Shown here one piece after another: positions 5,893 through 7,072 of a DNA stretch of 7,072 bases. A program made the translations under genes and the position numbers. Within the stretch, counting starts at the first letter, position 1; the number at the start of each line of letters is the position of its first letter. A model generated the notes under the pieces. The model was not told the origin of the DNA. It searched no databases and saw only the letters and a list, made by a program, of their open reading frames with translations. The stretch comes from Gammaproteobacteria bacterium. Its GTDB lineage: Bacteria > Pseudomonadota > Gammaproteobacteria > Eutrophobiales > Eutrophobiaceae. Location: positions 1 to 7,072 of the forward strand of contig VYCZ01000036.1 in assembly GCA_009843675.1 (NCBI GenBank), in the 5' to 3' direction.

Positions 5893-7061
5893 TCGAGACC
5901 GTCAGCCTGGGCACTCGGGACCTCGACCTGTGCCTCAATGCGGAAAGCCAGACTTTGCCGGAAGAGCGCCGCGGCTGGTGGTACGTCAACAAACGCCTGG
6001 GCGCGCTGAAGAAAAAATACTACCTGGAATCCGAGGGTTTCATTTTTTTTGATGAAGGCAGGGCCATCTCCATCGCCGCGCAGATCGTGAAGTGGATTCA
6101 CACGGACATACGTCCCGGCCGGCATTACATTTTCCTGCCTTTCGACAACACCGTGTACCTGGCGACCATACGGGTACAGGCGGATTATATCCTGGTGGAA
6201 AAAGAGGACCTGTTGCCGTTTGAAGAGTGCATCCAACTGATCAAAAACAACCCCCTGGAGTGCCAGGTGGCAGAACTGGGCAAGCTCAGCCATGCCTTCA
6301 CGCAACACCACATCGCCCTCAAGGACCTGTACATCAATCTTGAGCCGGGCAAGAACAACCCCTACCTGCTGCGGCGCGGCTACAGCTTGCCGGAGCTGGT
6401 CCTGCTGACGCTTGCACCCTGCGCCGGCGCAGCGTTGATTTACCTGTTCATGGCAAGCGTGGAGACGCCGAAGATACGGGAAACCATACAGAAGCCACCT
6501 CTCCCCAGGCTGGAAAGCGCCCGGCAGATCGACGAAGACCTGGCGGCCCTGGCCGCGCTGCTTACGGATTTCTCGGTATTGCTGGCCTACAACCTGGAGA
6601 ACATCAGTATCAAAAGGGCCGGGCCGGGATACCACACCAGCGCCACCGGTGGCTATGTTCAATCCTTTTCGCTGGACCGTCTGCACAGCCTCGCGGCGCG
6701 CCTGCAAGGCCGGTTTTCCGTACAAAAAAACAAGTGGGGCATGACTTCCTCCCTGTTCCAACCCACCGCGGGAGAAACCGCAGACCCGGTTCCCCTGGCG
6801 ACCAGTTTCGAAGAATACCGGCAGTTCGCCGGCGCAAACAATGCCCGTTTCACCATTGTCAGCGTCAACCAGAAGCGTAACTCGGCGCAAGGCGTTGTTG
6901 AGATCAGTTTTGAGCATCCCACTCCCGCCACCCTGAAACCATGGATTTGGCAATTACAGCAGGCGGCGCTGCACGGCTACCTGCACGAGGACAGCATAAG
7001 CGCCGGCAGGAACACCGGGTGGGACAGCATAAGTATCGTCAGCGAAATAACCGGAAACTGA
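5889..7061 (+). CDS. pilO: PilO-like bitopic inner-membrane protein of type IVb pilus assembly
   Basis: A 390-residue protein without a signal peptide. About 165 soluble N-terminal residues (presumably cytoplasmic) precede a single membrane helix at about 168-190 (PELVLLTLAPCAGAALIYLF), followed by about 200 presumably periplasmic residues. This is the topology expected of PilO of R64-type thin pili, which sits in the inner membrane and is thought to link the cytoplasmic ATPase platform to the secretin. The position immediately after the pilN secretin, with an ATGA overlap, is where pilO is found in R64-type operons. I see no catalytic motif. The periplasmic part ends with a strand-rich region (residues about 310-350, FTIVSVNQKRNSAQGVVEIS) that could be a small ferredoxin-like fold as in other pilus alignment proteins; this is a guess. 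The call rests mainly on position and topology, and a different pilus assembly protein is possible. No later pil gene starts in the 11 bases after the stop. Confidence 0.55.
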   Translation: MIETVSLGTRDLDLCLNAESQTLPEERRGWWYVNKRLGALKKKYYLESEGFIFFDEGRAISIAAQIVKWIHTDIRPGRHYIFLPFDNTVYLATIRVQADYILVEKEDLLPFEECIQLIKNNPLECQVAELGKLSHAFTQHHIALKDLYINLEPGKNNPYLLRRGYSLPELVLLTLAPCAGAALIYLFMASVETPKIRETIQKPPLPRLESARQIDEDLAALAALLTDFSVLLAYNLENISIKRAGPGYHTSATGGYVQSFSLDRLHSLAARLQGRFSVQKNKWGMTSSLFQPTAGETADPVPLATSFEEYRQFAGANNARFTIVSVNQKRNSAQGVVEISFEHPTPATLKPWIWQLQQAALHGYLHEDSISAGRNTGWDSISIVSEITGN

Positions 7062-7072
7062 TATTAAATACA

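Larger units (their letters stand above)
2..7061 (+). other. Candidate polycistronic unit joining VirB-type T4SS core genes to type IVb pilus genes
   Basis: Seven genes run on one strand with junctions of +4, -14, +3, -1, +127 and -4 bases (gap positive, overlap negative). virB10/pilL overlap as TGATG and pilN/pilO as ATGA, the pattern seen in translationally coupled genes. The only real gap, between pilL and pilN, is largely filled by a palindromic repeat element. No promoter-like sequence or rho-independent terminator is apparent between genes, so one transcript starting left of the window is the simplest reading. That is an inference; no transcript data are available. The unit continues beyond the left edge (virB6 is truncated) and probably beyond the right edge (the later pil genes are missing). 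Confidence 0.6.

Noticed and set aside
5643..6953. Long minus-strand open frame opposite pilN end and pilO
   Set aside because: Its product is low in recognisable motifs and the opposite strand has two well-supported overlapping genes with ribosome sites; long antisense frames are common in GC-rich DNA.
1..7072. CRISPR array, tRNA or rRNA
   Set aside because: No regularly spaced direct repeats and no tRNA-like cloverleaf or rRNA sequence noticed; nearly all bases are in the seven genes.

Overview
The window is a compact, all-plus-strand gene cluster from a moderately GC-rich bacterium. It is probably a proteobacterium, and most likely a gammaproteobacterium judging by the protein families and by the ATTCCCGC-type palindromic repeats; no taxonomic marker gene is present, so this is an inference. 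I see seven genes, nearly all overlapping or a few bases apart, with no promoter or terminator visible inside. The cluster is open at both edges.

Bases 2-3210 encode the membrane and outer-membrane core of a VirB-type (type IVA) secretion system, in the usual order: the C-terminal end of a VirB6-like multispanning protein (cut by the left edge), a VirB8-like bitopic protein, a VirB9-like periplasmic protein and a VirB10-like channel protein. VirB9 and VirB10 are the most certain. No VirB7-type small lipoprotein lies between virB6 and virB8.

Bases 3210-7061 encode the start of a type IVb pilus operon of the plasmid R64/ICE 'thin pilus' kind: a PilL-like lipoprotein with a TcpQ-like C-terminal domain, a PilN-like secretin lipoprotein, and a bitopic protein best explained as PilO. 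No pilM lies between pilL and pilN. The pilus ATPase, the inner-membrane protein and the pilins would be expected to the right of the window. The layout fits a conjugative plasmid or integrative element in which a VirB-type mating channel and a type IVb pilus (mating-pair attachment) are expressed together. No relaxase, coupling protein or ATPase is in view, so transfer itself is inferred.

The most unusual feature is a set of short palindromic repeats embedded in the operon. Related REP-like sequences (core CCTGCGCGG.AATG.CG or ATTCCCGC/GCGGGAAT arms) sit just before the signal peptides of three exported proteins (VirB9, PilL, PilN). All three are read in the same frame and each offers an in-frame ATG. 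A 92-bp composite inverted-repeat element separates pilL from pilN, and a different 25-bp palindrome is inserted in frame in the PilL interdomain linker.
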